Origin: Phaeobacter sp. 22II1-1F12B
GTDB lineage: Bacteria; Pseudomonadota; Alphaproteobacteria; Rhodobacterales; Rhodobacteraceae
Reading direction: 5' to 3'
Assembly (NCBI RefSeq): GCF_002210165.1
Contig: NZ_AQQP01000011.1
Span: 124,001-188,000, forward strand
DNA length: 64,000 bases
Under the pieces are notes generated by a model. That model had not been told where the DNA came from, ran no database searches, and saw only the letters and a list, made by a program, of their open reading frames with translations. Positions 25,001-33,694 of this stretch are shown here, one piece after another; the stretch's first letter is position 1; every line of letters begins with the position of its first letter. The position numbers were made by a program, and so were the translations under genes.

Positions 25001-26032
25001 TCAGCTCTTGCGGGTGATCCGGGCATAGACGATGTGTCGATTCCGGCCAAAGAACACCTCGGCCTGCGCGTCCTGCCCCTTGACCGAGGCCTCGGCCAGC
25101 GCCCGCATCTGCGCCTCGGTCCGCATCATCAACTGCCAGTTCATGAAAGTCTCCATGTAACCGTCCGGGATGACCTCGGTGCTGAAATTGCCAAAGACGA
25201 AACTGCCTCCCGGCTTCAGCCGCGCCAGTATCTGCCGCGTCAGCAGAACCGCCGCCTCATCCGGCAGGTAGTCGTAGACACCGGCAGAATAGGCGAAATC
25301 GAACTGCCCGATGTCATGGGTACCGGCAACCAGCCCCTTGACGCTGCCCGCCAGCGTTTCAACCGCCTTGCCCGCGTAATCCTCGGCCACCACGGCAAGG
25401 TTGGCCGGGTCCTGATCGACGCTCAGCCAGCGCCCCACGCGGCCCTCGGCCAGCGCCACGGATTTCTCCGACTCGCGCAGGTGACCGCCCGCGATGGCAA
25501 GAATTTCCGGGGTGCGCACCCGCGCCGCGGTTTCATCGACCCATTCGCCCAGCAGGTCGCGACGCTCGCGCACCGCCACTGCGCTCGAAGAGATACTGGT
25601 ATAGGCATAGATATCCTGCCCCAGCAGGCTGCTCTCCGCGACGCGCGGCTCGATGGACGGGTGGCGGTACAGCAGGTCCAGCAACACGCCATCCCCGGAA
25701 TAGCCACGCGGCTTGTCAAAGGACCGGCGGGTGAACGGGTCCTGCAACAGGTAGTCGCCCAGCGAATGGCGCTGCGCTTCGGGCAGCAACTCGCGCCAGA
25801 TCGCCGGGTCGCATGCGTTGCGGAATTCATTCAGCCGCATCACGAGGCCATGCACGATGGCATTGGCCGGTTCTTCCTGATCGGCGAACCGCAGCCGGGC
25901 CCATTCAAGGATCAGCAGCAGTTCCAACCGGGATTCTTCAAATGTCTTGGGTTCTTTATCTTTGCGCCGTTGCTCGCGTCGAGCGTTCAAATCTTCGGCG
26001 GCACCGGCGATTTCGGAAAATTCTAAAGGCAT
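25001..26032 (-). CDS. Class I SAM methyltransferase (PhcB / EF 3-hydroxypalmitate methyl ester type)
   Basis: A 343-residue soluble methyltransferase. The DPFTRRSFDKPRGYSGDGVLLDLLY signature (about 95-120) is that of the family containing PhcB-like enzymes annotated for 3-hydroxypalmitic acid methyl ester synthesis. The SAM site is degenerate relative to the classic GxGxG (ILAIAGGHLRES), followed by WLSVDQDPANLAV and the later DFAYSAGVYDYLPD. GGAG lies 7 bases before the ATG. The N-terminal 80 residues are helical and charged. The natural product methylated is not established here; a fatty-acid methyl ester signal is a possibility, not a conclusion. It stands alone. Confidence 0.75.
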   Translation of the reverse strand: MPLEFSEIAGAAEDLNARREQRRKDKEPKTFEESRLELLLILEWARLRFADQEEPANAIVHGLVMRLNEFRNACDPAIWRELLPEAQRHSLGDYLLQDPFTRRSFDKPRGYSGDGVLLDLLYRHPSIEPRVAESSLLGQDIYAYTSISSSAVAVRERRDLLGEWVDETAARVRTPEILAIAGGHLRESEKSVALAEGRVGRWLSVDQDPANLAVVAEDYAGKAVETLAGSVKGLVAGTHDIGQFDFAYSAGVYDYLPDEAAVLLTRQILARLKPGGSFVFGNFSTEVIPDGYMETFMNWQLMMRTEAQMRALAEASVKGQDAQAEVFFGRNRHIVYARITRKS

Positions 26033-26214
26033 CGAGTTACTCCATAATCAAATAACGATGCCGGCGAGCTAAGCAGCTTCCGTTGGCGCTCCCGTTGTAG
26101 CCCCCGTATGAAGTTTCTACCTTTTCGCGAACTCTGCGTTGTATTTCGCGCGACTGCAGCGACAAAAGCGGATCAACGCCTTTGCCCCCCGCCTCGTGAA
26201 ACGTCAGGAATGGA

Positions 26215-29200
26215 TCAGGCCGATCCGGCCTCGGTCAGCTCGCGCTGCAACCGTTGTTCCTCGACCGTGCCCGGCTGGCTGAACCGGGCCAGCAACAGGT
26301 AAGCCACCGGCGTCAGGAACAGGGTCGACACCGTCGCCAGACCCAGCCCGCCGACCACGACCCATCCCAGCGCCTCGCGCGCCTCGGCCCCAGCGCCCGA
26401 AGACAGGATCAGCGGCACACCGCCCAGCACGGTCGATGTCATCGTCATCATCACCGGGCGCAGGCGGATCGTCGAGGCGTCATAGATCGCATCGAACAGC
26501 TCGGCCCCGTCGTCACGCAGCTGGTTGGCGAATTCCACGATCAGGATCCCGTTCTTGGCCATGATCCCGATCAGCATGACCAGCCCGATCTGCGAATAGA
26601 CGTTCAGGCTCAGCCCCGCGAAGATCAACGCGAATATCGCACAGGCCAGCCCCAGCGGCACGGTCGCCATCACCACGATGGCAGAGATAAAGCTTTCGAA
26701 CTGCGCCGACAGCACCAGCAGCACCACCGCGATGGCAAAGCCAAAGGTCAGCAGCAGCCCCGACGAGGTCTCTTCGAGCGCCGCCGCCTCGCCCAGCGGC
26801 ACGATGCGGTTGACCGGTGACATCAGCCCCGAGGCAAGCTCCTCGACCTCGGTCATCGCCTGCCCCAGCGACAACTCGGGCGTGAGCGAGGCGGAAATCT
26901 CCACCGACCGGTTCTTGCTTTCACGGTTCAGTTCCGGCGCGACAGCCCGTTCTTCCAGCGAGACAAAGCTCGCCATCGGCACCATCTGCCCGTCCGCCGC
27001 CTGCACAAAGACATTCTCAAGATCGCCCGGATCGTTGATCGGATCCGAAGTCGACAGCATCTGCACTTCGAAACTCGTATCCCCAAGGAAGACATCCGCC
27101 ACCGCGCTGCCGTCAAGCATCGCCCGCAGCGCCGCGCCCAGACCGCTGATGTCGATCCCAAGATCCGAGGCCAGCCCCCGGTCGATCTCCACAAACAACT
27201 GCGGCTGGGTGGTTTCATAGCCAAGCTGCACACGGCCAAAACGCGGATCGTCGCGCAGGCTCTGCACCATGCTTTCGCCGATCTCGGAAAGCTGGGCGTA
27301 ATCCGTTCCCGTCAGCGCAAAGGTCAGCCCGCGCCCGGCACCGCGAATGCCCAGCGAGTTCGGCTGGATCACAAAGACACGTACCCCGACGATCTCCGAG
27401 ATGGCATCGTCGATATCGTCGGCAATCTCCTGCTGTGGGCGCGTGCGTTCGTCCCATTTCGCAAGGGTCGCCACCATGAACCCCTGATTGTCCGCGCCAT
27501 AGCCAGTGATCGCAAAGACATTGGTGATCTCGCCGGACTGACGCAAAGGCTCGACGGAATCCTCGATCTCGCGCATTTTCGAGGTGGTATATTCCAGCGA
27601 CACACCCACCGGCGTGCGCACCGACATCAGGACCACGGCACGGTCTTCGCGCGGAGTCAGTTCCTGATTAATACTGCCGAACAGGAAGGTCGCCGTAACC
27701 GCGAACAGCGCCGCGATCACCACCACCACCATCGGCGCGGCCAGCGCAGCGCGCAACAGCCGCCCGTAAAGCGCCGCGAGACGGTTGCCAAGCCAGACCA
27801 TCGGCCCGCGCCCTTCGCCACCCGCATTCCGCGTCAGCAACCGGCTTGCCATCATCGGCGCCAGCGTCAGCGCCACGACTGAGGAAAGCATCACTGCCAT
27901 CGCCAGCGTAAAGCCGAATTCGCGGAACAGCCCGCCCGCCTGACCCGGCAGGAAGGACAGCGGGATAAACACCGCCGCCAGCGTCGCCGTCGTCGTCACG
28001 ACCGCAAAGAACACCTGCCGCGTACCGATCACCGCCGCCGCGCGCGGTCCGGTGCCAGCACTTCGGTGGCGGACGATGTTTTCAAGCACCACGATGGCGT
28101 CATCCACCACCATCCCCGTTGCCAGCACCAGCGCCAGCAGGGTCAGCACGTTAACGGAGAAACCGACAAGGTAGAGCGCGGCGACCGTCCCGATCAACGC
28201 CACCGGCAGGGTCACCGTCGGGATCAGCGTCGCCCGCCAATCGCGCAGGAACAGGAAGATCACCGCGACAACGATCACCACCGCCATGCCCAGCGTCTTG
28301 ATCACCTCGTCAATCGCGCCCTGAATGAATATCGCATCATCCGAGGTCACGAAGATATCGACATCGTCGGGCAGCGTTTCGTTCAACTCGGCCACCCGCG
28401 CGCGTACTGCCTCGGAGATTTCGAGCGTATTCGACGTCGCCTGCCGGATCACCCCGATGCCGATACCTGACTGGCCATTGGCGCGCATGATCGTCTGGTT
28501 CGGTGCCGGCCCCAGCGTCACGCGGGCAATATCGCCAATCGTGACGTCATTGCCGATTTCAAGCGCCTCGAAAGCCTCGGGCGTGATGACCGTTGCGGTT
28601 GTGCGCACGTTGATCGACTGGCTGTCGCCCTTCAGATCGCCCGCAGGCACATCCAGCGCCACGTCCGACAGGGTGCGCTGCAGATCGGCCAGCGTCACGC
28701 CTCGGCTCGCCAGTTCAAGCTGGTCGATATCGACGCGGAAAATCGCATCCGTATCGCCATAGATCTGAAGATCCGCCACCCCCGGCAGCGAGATCAGCTC
28801 GTCCTCAATCCGGTCGGTCACGATCAGCGTCAGATCCTGCGGCGCACGGCTGTTCGAGGTCACCGCGATCCGCATCACCGGCTGGCCGTTGGCATCCGCC
28901 TTGACGATCTGCGGGTCGTCCGCATTGTCGGGCAGATCATTCACGATCCGCCCGATGGCGTCGCGCACATCGGTCGCCGCCACGTCCAGATCCACGTCAT
29001 CGGCGAATTCCAGCGTCACCCGGCTGCGGCCATAACGCGAATTCGACGAAATCGAGCGCACGCCCGACACCCGGCCCACCGCGCCTTCGATCCGGCCCGT
29101 CAACTCCTGATCGACGGTTTCCGGCGACGCGCCCGAGAACATGGTCGTCACGGTAATGACGGGGCGATCCACGTCGGGCAGTTCCCGGATCTCGGCGGCG

Positions 29201-29382
29201 AAGAGACCCGCCAGACCGGCAATCACGATCAACGCGTTCAGAACAAAGGCAAGGATCGGACGGCGCACAAAAATCGCGATACCACCCGGTTTCGCCGCCT
29301 CGGCCGCCGCCTGCTCGGCGAGGCTCGGCTGGTCCTCATCTGGATCCTCGTCGGCCAATCTTTCGTCCCGGCCCGCGCTCAT
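26215..29382 (-). CDS. RND (HAE1-type) efflux permease, complete
   Basis: Inner-membrane proton-driven pump of 1055 residues. After a hydrophilic acidic 35-residue lead it shows the canonical start GGIAIFVRRPILAFVLNALIVI, the first periplasmic porter region (SGASPETVDQELTGRIE), six helices containing VVDDAIVVLENIVRH (the TM4 aspartate pair), the second porter region and the final helices GIMAKNGILIVEFANQLRD. I set the start at 29382 (MSAGRDERL), one base after the adaptor stop; a longer frame runs into the adaptor gene. The order adaptor then permease on one transcript is standard. No outer-membrane channel or regulator is adjacent. Confidence 0.93.
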   Translation of the reverse strand: MSAGRDERLADEDPDEDQPSLAEQAAAEAAKPGGIAIFVRRPILAFVLNALIVIAGLAGLFAAEIRELPDVDRPVITVTTMFSGASPETVDQELTGRIEGAVGRVSGVRSISSNSRYGRSRVTLEFADDVDLDVAATDVRDAIGRIVNDLPDNADDPQIVKADANGQPVMRIAVTSNSRAPQDLTLIVTDRIEDELISLPGVADLQIYGDTDAIFRVDIDQLELASRGVTLADLQRTLSDVALDVPAGDLKGDSQSINVRTTATVITPEAFEALEIGNDVTIGDIARVTLGPAPNQTIMRANGQSGIGIGVIRQATSNTLEISEAVRARVAELNETLPDDVDIFVTSDDAIFIQGAIDEVIKTLGMAVVIVVAVIFLFLRDWRATLIPTVTLPVALIGTVAALYLVGFSVNVLTLLALVLATGMVVDDAIVVLENIVRHRSAGTGPRAAAVIGTRQVFFAVVTTTATLAAVFIPLSFLPGQAGGLFREFGFTLAMAVMLSSVVALTLAPMMASRLLTRNAGGEGRGPMVWLGNRLAALYGRLLRAALAAPMVVVVIAALFAVTATFLFGSINQELTPREDRAVVLMSVRTPVGVSLEYTTSKMREIEDSVEPLRQSGEITNVFAITGYGADNQGFMVATLAKWDERTRPQQEIADDIDDAISEIVGVRVFVIQPNSLGIRGAGRGLTFALTGTDYAQLSEIGESMVQSLRDDPRFGRVQLGYETTQPQLFVEIDRGLASDLGIDISGLGAALRAMLDGSAVADVFLGDTSFEVQMLSTSDPINDPGDLENVFVQAADGQMVPMASFVSLEERAVAPELNRESKNRSVEISASLTPELSLGQAMTEVEELASGLMSPVNRIVPLGEAAALEETSSGLLLTFGFAIAVVLLVLSAQFESFISAIVVMATVPLGLACAIFALIFAGLSLNVYSQIGLVMLIGIMAKNGILIVEFANQLRDDGAELFDAIYDASTIRLRPVMMTMTSTVLGGVPLILSSGAGAEAREALGWVVVGGLGLATVSTLFLTPVAYLLLARFSQPGTVEEQRLQRELTEAGSA

Positions 29383-29383
29383 G

Positions 29384-30544
29384 TCAGAGCTTTGCCGGCT
29401 GGACCGCCGGAACTTCCGGCTGCGCCATGACCTGCGAGGAAATCTCGACCTCGCCATTTGGCCTCAGGGTCTGCACCCCCTCGACGATCACCATCATGCC
29501 TGCCTCCAGCTCGGCATCGACAAGCACCATCTGTTCGTTGCGTTGCAGGATCGTCACCGGTACCCGCTGGCTGCGGCCCTCGCGCACCACCCAGACAAAC
29601 GCGCCGCTCGCCGACCATTGCACCGCCAGCGGCGGCACCGCGGGCATCGGCGTGCCCTCGAAACTCATCGAAACGGAAAACGCCATCCCCGCGCGCAGGC
29701 TGTCATCGCTATTGTCCAGCGCGCCCCGCACCCGCAAAGTGCGCGAGGCCCGGTCGACCATGTTGTCGACAGCAATGATCTGACCTTCAAGCGACCGATT
29801 GCGATGGGCCAGCGGTTCGGCCCAGAACGGCTGTCCCGGTTCCACCAGATCGACCACCCGCTCGGGCACCCGGAAATCGACCAGGATCCGCGACCGGTCG
29901 GTCAGCACCGCCAGGCTGTCTTCGGCCGTGATACGCTCGCCATGTTCCAGATCGACGATCCCGACCCAGCCGGAAATCGGCGCGTGGATCTGGCGCTGAC
30001 CGAGATCGAACTCGGCCTGCCGCAGGGCGAGTTCTGCGTCCTGAAGCGCAAGCTCTGCCTCCTGCACCCGCACCGTCGTCACCGCCCCCGCCTGCGTCAG
30101 GGTATTCACCCGGTCGTATTCGCGCTCGGCATTCGCCATCAACAATTGGGCCCGCGACATCGCGATCTGCTCGGCGTCATCCTCCAGTTCGATGACGATC
30201 TCACCCTCTTCGACAAAATCGCCCGAGCTGATGTTCACCGAACTGATGCGCCCGGATACCTCCGAGCGCAGCGTGACCGACCGCAGCGCCCGCCCATCGC
30301 CAATCGCGCGCAGGTCGTTGTTCTGACGTTGCATGATCACTTCGGTCACGACGACAAGCGACGCTCCCTGCCCCCAGCTGCCCCCGCTTTCCTCTTCCGG
30401 CGGGGCTGGCGGTTCCATACCCAAGAGATCGAAAACCCCGACCCGTTCCAGCACCGGCACCGCCGAGGGCACAAAGGCGATCCATGCCGCAACGGCAGCC
30501 GCCATCACCACCAGCGAAAGCAGGATCTGTCTGATCAGGGACAT
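29384..30544 (-). CDS. RND efflux periplasmic adaptor (membrane fusion protein)
   Basis: A 386-residue adaptor linking an inner-membrane RND pump to an outer-membrane channel. An N-terminal membrane anchor (ILLSLVVMAAAVAAWIAFVPSAVP) is followed by a lipoyl half-motif (LRSEVSGRISSVNISSGDFVEEGEIV), a hairpin of about 60 residues, the second lipoyl half (IHAPISGWVGIVDLEHGERI), and beta-barrel and membrane-proximal domains. The distal outer-membrane partner is not in the window. It is the first gene of a two-gene operon. A possible promoter (TTGCAG, 16 bases, TATATC on the minus strand) precedes a GCACG-ACGC-CGTGC dyad at 30577-30590. Confidence 0.9.
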   Translation of the reverse strand: MSLIRQILLSLVVMAAAVAAWIAFVPSAVPVLERVGVFDLLGMEPPAPPEEESGGSWGQGASLVVVTEVIMQRQNNDLRAIGDGRALRSVTLRSEVSGRISSVNISSGDFVEEGEIVIELEDDAEQIAMSRAQLLMANAEREYDRVNTLTQAGAVTTVRVQEAELALQDAELALRQAEFDLGQRQIHAPISGWVGIVDLEHGERITAEDSLAVLTDRSRILVDFRVPERVVDLVEPGQPFWAEPLAHRNRSLEGQIIAVDNMVDRASRTLRVRGALDNSDDSLRAGMAFSVSMSFEGTPMPAVPPLAVQWSASGAFVWVVREGRSQRVPVTILQRNEQMVLVDAELEAGMMVIVEGVQTLRPNGEVEISSQVMAQPEVPAVQPAKL

Positions 30545-30576
30545 GGGGTCTTGGCCTTTGTCACATTAAGAATTCT

Positions 30577-30590
30577 GCACGACGCCGTGC
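30577..30590. promoter_or_regulatory. Dyad in the RND operon leader
   Basis: GCACG-ACGC-CGTGC, 33 bases before the adaptor start. It lies just downstream of a plausible minus-strand -10 (TATATC), where a repressor site would be expected. No regulator gene is adjacent. Confidence 0.4.
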
Positions 30591-30699
30591 GACGCGCCAG
30601 ATATACGTCAAGGACTGTTCACTGCAAAATCCATTATAGCAACACACAACCCCTTTATCTGCCGTGTGCTGCCCGGAATTTTGCGCTGGATCCGAGGGC

Positions 30700-31281
30700 T
30701 TAGCGCAGCCCGTCCTCGCCCTTGACGTCCTCTACCGCCAGCCCCCCCATACGCGCATGGATACGTGCGCCCCGGCTCATCGCCAGCGCAAAGAGCAATT
30801 CGTCCGCGCGCGGCCCGTCCGGTACACCTACCTCCATACCATCGAAATGGCTGCGCACATAGGCCGCGTTGATATGGCCCAGCGGAATATCGATCCGGGT
30901 GCCGACGCCCCCCAGCTTCATCGAGGACGGCACAATCGCCTTCGCTTTGCCCAGCCGCTCGCGCATCGCATAGCCGCCCGGCACGTGCCAAAGCGCGGTA
31001 TGTTCCAGCTCGCCCCGCTCTCCGGCCAGCCCCGCCTTGCCATAGCCGTCGATGCCATCGATCCCGCCCATCGCCTCGATCAGCCGGTCGGTCATCATCA
31101 GCCCCAGCGGCTTCAGATCCTCCATCGCCGATTGCAGATCGGCCTCGTACACCCCGGCAAAAGGGTTCCTGACCAGCGCGACAATCGCCGCCCGTCGACG
31201 CGGCAGATCCGGCAACGGCCCACCATCGTGATGGATATCCTCGATGAAGATCATCGTCTTGCGCAGGGTAAATTCAGGCAT
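30700..31281 (-). CDS. Amino acid synthesis-family protein (DUF1185/PF06684)
   Basis: A 193-residue soluble protein of the family named 'AA_synth' for an unproven role in amino-acid synthesis. The family core is VALVRNPFAGVYEADLQSAMEDLKPLG (about 30-56) and GKAGLAGERGELEHTALWHVPGGYAMRE. The start at 31281 overlaps the end of the UPF0280 gene by 8 bases. It closes the operon of 6-hydroxynicotinate reductase and UPF0280, so it probably works on a ring-cleavage or lactam intermediate of the same pathway. That role is inferred only from context. Confidence 0.8.
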   Translation of the reverse strand: MPEFTLRKTMIFIEDIHHDGGPLPDLPRRRAAIVALVRNPFAGVYEADLQSAMEDLKPLGLMMTDRLIEAMGGIDGIDGYGKAGLAGERGELEHTALWHVPGGYAMRERLGKAKAIVPSSMKLGGVGTRIDIPLGHINAAYVRSHFDGMEVGVPDGPRADELLFALAMSRGARIHARMGGLAVEDVKGEDGLR

Positions 31282-32125
31282 CCAGCCGCTCCGTTTCTCG
31301 TATTTCCAGCCCGGGCATATCGCCCGCGATCCGCACATGGCCTTGCAGGGACAGCCGCGCCGCCCGGATCAAACCCTTGTCGGCCACCTCGCCCGCGAAA
31401 GCCAGTCCCGCGTCAAGTGCGCGGTCGATATCCCTCTGTCCAAGCGGCCCGACCTCCACCGTCACCAGCCGCGCACCCAGATCACTATCGGGCGATATTT
31501 CCCTTGCAGGGCAACGCCTTATCGCAGGATGTCCCGGCAGATCGACCGCATTGGCAATCAGCGTCGCCGCTGCATCTGCCGCCGCCGCCGTCGGGGAGAG
31601 CACCGTCACGCTGTCCGCGATACCCAGCGACTGGCTGCGCCCCCGCCAGCCAGAGGTCGCAACCCCGCGCACCCCGTCGCCGGCCCGCAGAACGGCCCGA
31701 TCCGACAGGCCATCCGCAATCTGCGCGACCAACTCTTCACCCGTCGCCATGTGTAAGGCCACGTCTCCGCCGTTGTTGACGTAGGCTGTGCGCAGCTCAC
31801 CCGCCGCCACCATGACGCCAAGGATCTCATCCGCCACCGATCCCGCCACCGCCGCCATCGGGGTGACAAAAACGGGTACAAAAGGCGCAACCGCCACCCG
31901 CATCCGCCGTGAGACCGGGCCCGTCAATTCCGGCCCAACCGGCTGGCGAAGCAGATCAAGTTCGCCCGCCAACTCGCTCAGAACATTCTGGAATCTATCA
32001 ACAGCCGCCGTAAGAGCCACTTCGCGCCCCGGCCCCTTGGCATCGATAATCAGGTCAATCGGCCCATGGTGCAGATGCAGCCGCCGCCCGTCGGCCAGAA
32101 ACCGGGCCTGCACCGCCCCGGTCAC
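31274..32125 (-). CDS. UPF0280 family protein (ApbE-like fold)
   Basis: A 283-residue soluble protein. The segments TAYVNNGGDVALHM (about 115-130) and GVATSGWRGRSQSLGIADSVTVLS, followed by AAAADAAATLIANAV, align by eye with the ApbE flavin-transferase motifs (VNxGGD and ATSG...ADALAT). UPF0280 has been noted as ApbE-related, but no activity is established. The gene overlaps the upstream 6-hydroxynicotinate reductase by four bases and the downstream DUF1185 gene by eight. I infer that it handles a flavin for the reductase, possibly covalent attachment. Confidence 0.8.
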   Translation of the reverse strand: MTGAVQARFLADGRRLHLHHGPIDLIIDAKGPGREVALTAAVDRFQNVLSELAGELDLLRQPVGPELTGPVSRRMRVAVAPFVPVFVTPMAAVAGSVADEILGVMVAAGELRTAYVNNGGDVALHMATGEELVAQIADGLSDRAVLRAGDGVRGVATSGWRGRSQSLGIADSVTVLSPTAAAADAAATLIANAVDLPGHPAIRRCPAREISPDSDLGARLVTVEVGPLGQRDIDRALDAGLAFAGEVADKGLIRAARLSLQGHVRIAGDMPGLEIRETERLDA

Positions 32126-33567
32126 AGCTTGCGCCCCACCGCGCGGGCCGAGGCACCGTATTCGCCGCCACTCTCCAGCACATCATCCACCGACCGGACC
32201 GACGCATCATGCCCACCAAGCGCCCGGAACTCTGCCCGGCTCGTGGTGAACTCCAAGGGCGCAACCAGCGCCGGTGTCGGGACCGAACCAAAGGCGTTGC
32301 CCGGCAGACCCAGCACATCGGCCATGATCGTGATACCGCCGCCGGGCCAAACGTAGGCCTCGCCGCCACCTACCGTAACCTTCGTGCGCCGCGCCTGAAC
32401 CGAGCGGGTCAGATGCACCGGGTTACGCGTCACGCCCGAGCGCAGCGACCCGCCAGCCCCGCCCATGAACATCACCGTGCACAGGGCCGGTTCGCAATTT
32501 TCCGCGATAAGTTCGACACTTGGCAGCAGTTCTTCAGGCATTTCCGCAGGCTGCGGCACCAGATCACCGTCCAGCACGTAATAGGCCGAGTGCTCGCCGG
32601 TGGTGGATACCATCAGCAGGGTCAGACCCGGACGCGCGCCCTTTTTCTCAAGCCACGGGTTCAGGATTTCCAGCGGGTCGCTGATATTGGTTCCGCCCCA
32701 GCCCAGCCCCGGCCCGGCCACCTGGAAATACCGCCCCGGAGTCGAACGCCGCCCCTTGATCCGGATGCCGGTATCGGGCCAGTCGATCACCTTGCCCGCC
32801 TGATGCTCACTCACAACGCCTGTGATATGGTCGTCAACCACGACAACTTCGTCCACCAAACCCTTCCATTGGCTGGCAAACATCCCGATCGTGGCTGACC
32901 CGCAACCAACCCGCATCCGGGATTCCAGCACCCCGTCTACAATGGGCGGCTGCCCGGCCTGAACCACCACCGTGGCCCCGCCATCGACGCTCAGCTCGAC
33001 CGCCTCGCGGTTACACAGGCGCAAGAGCGCATCGCAGGTGGCCCGCCCTTCGGGTTTCGAACCGCCCGTCAGGTGATCGACCCCGCCAAGGCTCATCATC
33101 TGCGAGCCATATTCCGAGGTTGTCATATGCCCGACCACCTCGCCACCAGCGCGGACAGGCGCACATTCCTCGCCCAGATGCCGGTCGGTGTCGATCTTCA
33201 CCTTAACCCCGCAGTAGGAGAAAATTGCTTCTGTCACCACGGTCACGAAATCCGCGCCATCGACCTCGCGGCTGACGATAAAAGGCGCGGGTTTGTAATC
33301 GGGATAGGTCGTGCCCGCACCAATCGCGGTAATGTCCAGATCGCCCGCGCCGATGCGACCGTCCCAGTCGGCCCGCAGAAACGGCCGAATTTCGCCCCCC
33401 GCCTCGATCCGGGCATCCAGCACGGTCAGCGGATCGCAGCGGATGATCCGGCCGCCCTCATTGGCATAACGGTCGCAAGCGCCCAGCTTGCCCTCGGCAA
33501 TGTAGCACATCACCGGGCAGGCATCGCAGCGGATCTTTTCGGGCCGTGCCGAGGCTTTTTCCGCCAT
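32122..33567 (-). CDS. 6-hydroxynicotinate reductase-like flavo/iron-sulfur protein
   Basis: A 481-residue protein matching the family of 6-hydroxynicotinate reductase, which in nicotinate fermentation reduces 6-hydroxynicotinate to tetrahydro-6-oxonicotinate. The N-terminus has a four-cysteine cluster site C14-x2-C17-x3-C21-x9-C31 (RCDACPVMCY...GACDR). The ATG at 33567 is 7 bases after GGAAGG; the ATG at 33573 is too close to it. A DGGAT stretch (195-199) faintly resembles ApbE flavinylation targets. The neighbours are UPF0280, DUF1185 and a molybdenum hydroxylase, all consistent with N-heterocycle breakdown. Confidence 0.82.
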   Translation of the reverse strand: MAEKASARPEKIRCDACPVMCYIAEGKLGACDRYANEGGRIIRCDPLTVLDARIEAGGEIRPFLRADWDGRIGAGDLDITAIGAGTTYPDYKPAPFIVSREVDGADFVTVVTEAIFSYCGVKVKIDTDRHLGEECAPVRAGGEVVGHMTTSEYGSQMMSLGGVDHLTGGSKPEGRATCDALLRLCNREAVELSVDGGATVVVQAGQPPIVDGVLESRMRVGCGSATIGMFASQWKGLVDEVVVVDDHITGVVSEHQAGKVIDWPDTGIRIKGRRSTPGRYFQVAGPGLGWGGTNISDPLEILNPWLEKKGARPGLTLLMVSTTGEHSAYYVLDGDLVPQPAEMPEELLPSVELIAENCEPALCTVMFMGGAGGSLRSGVTRNPVHLTRSVQARRTKVTVGGGEAYVWPGGGITIMADVLGLPGNAFGSVPTPALVAPLEFTTSRAEFRALGGHDASVRSVDDVLESGGEYGASARAVGRKL

Positions 33568-33582
33568 TGTCATACCTTCCGG

Positions 33583-33619
33583 TGCACAGGGGGTGTACAG
33601 GGGGTGTACAGCCTGTGCA
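33583..33619. promoter_or_regulatory. Three helically phased TGYACAG repeats and an opposing copy
   Basis: TGCACAG (33583), TGTACAG (33594) and TGTACAG (33605) are spaced exactly 11 bases apart, separated by runs of G. CCTGTGCA (33612-33619) forms a perfect inverted repeat with TGCACAGG (33583-33590). They lie 16-52 bases before the reductase start, inside the 127-base gap after the molybdenum hydroxylase gene, where an operator for an internal promoter would sit. Confidence 0.6.
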
Positions 33620-33694
33620 TCGCCATTTTAGCTGTCCCAACGGCCATCGTCACATCGTTCGCTGCGTTAAGAACTAGCTGTTTCTCCACCCCGA

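Noticed and set aside
29141-30703. 520-codon plus-strand open frame opposite the RND adaptor
   Set aside because: It is antisense to the adaptor, which has a complete lipoyl/barrel pattern.
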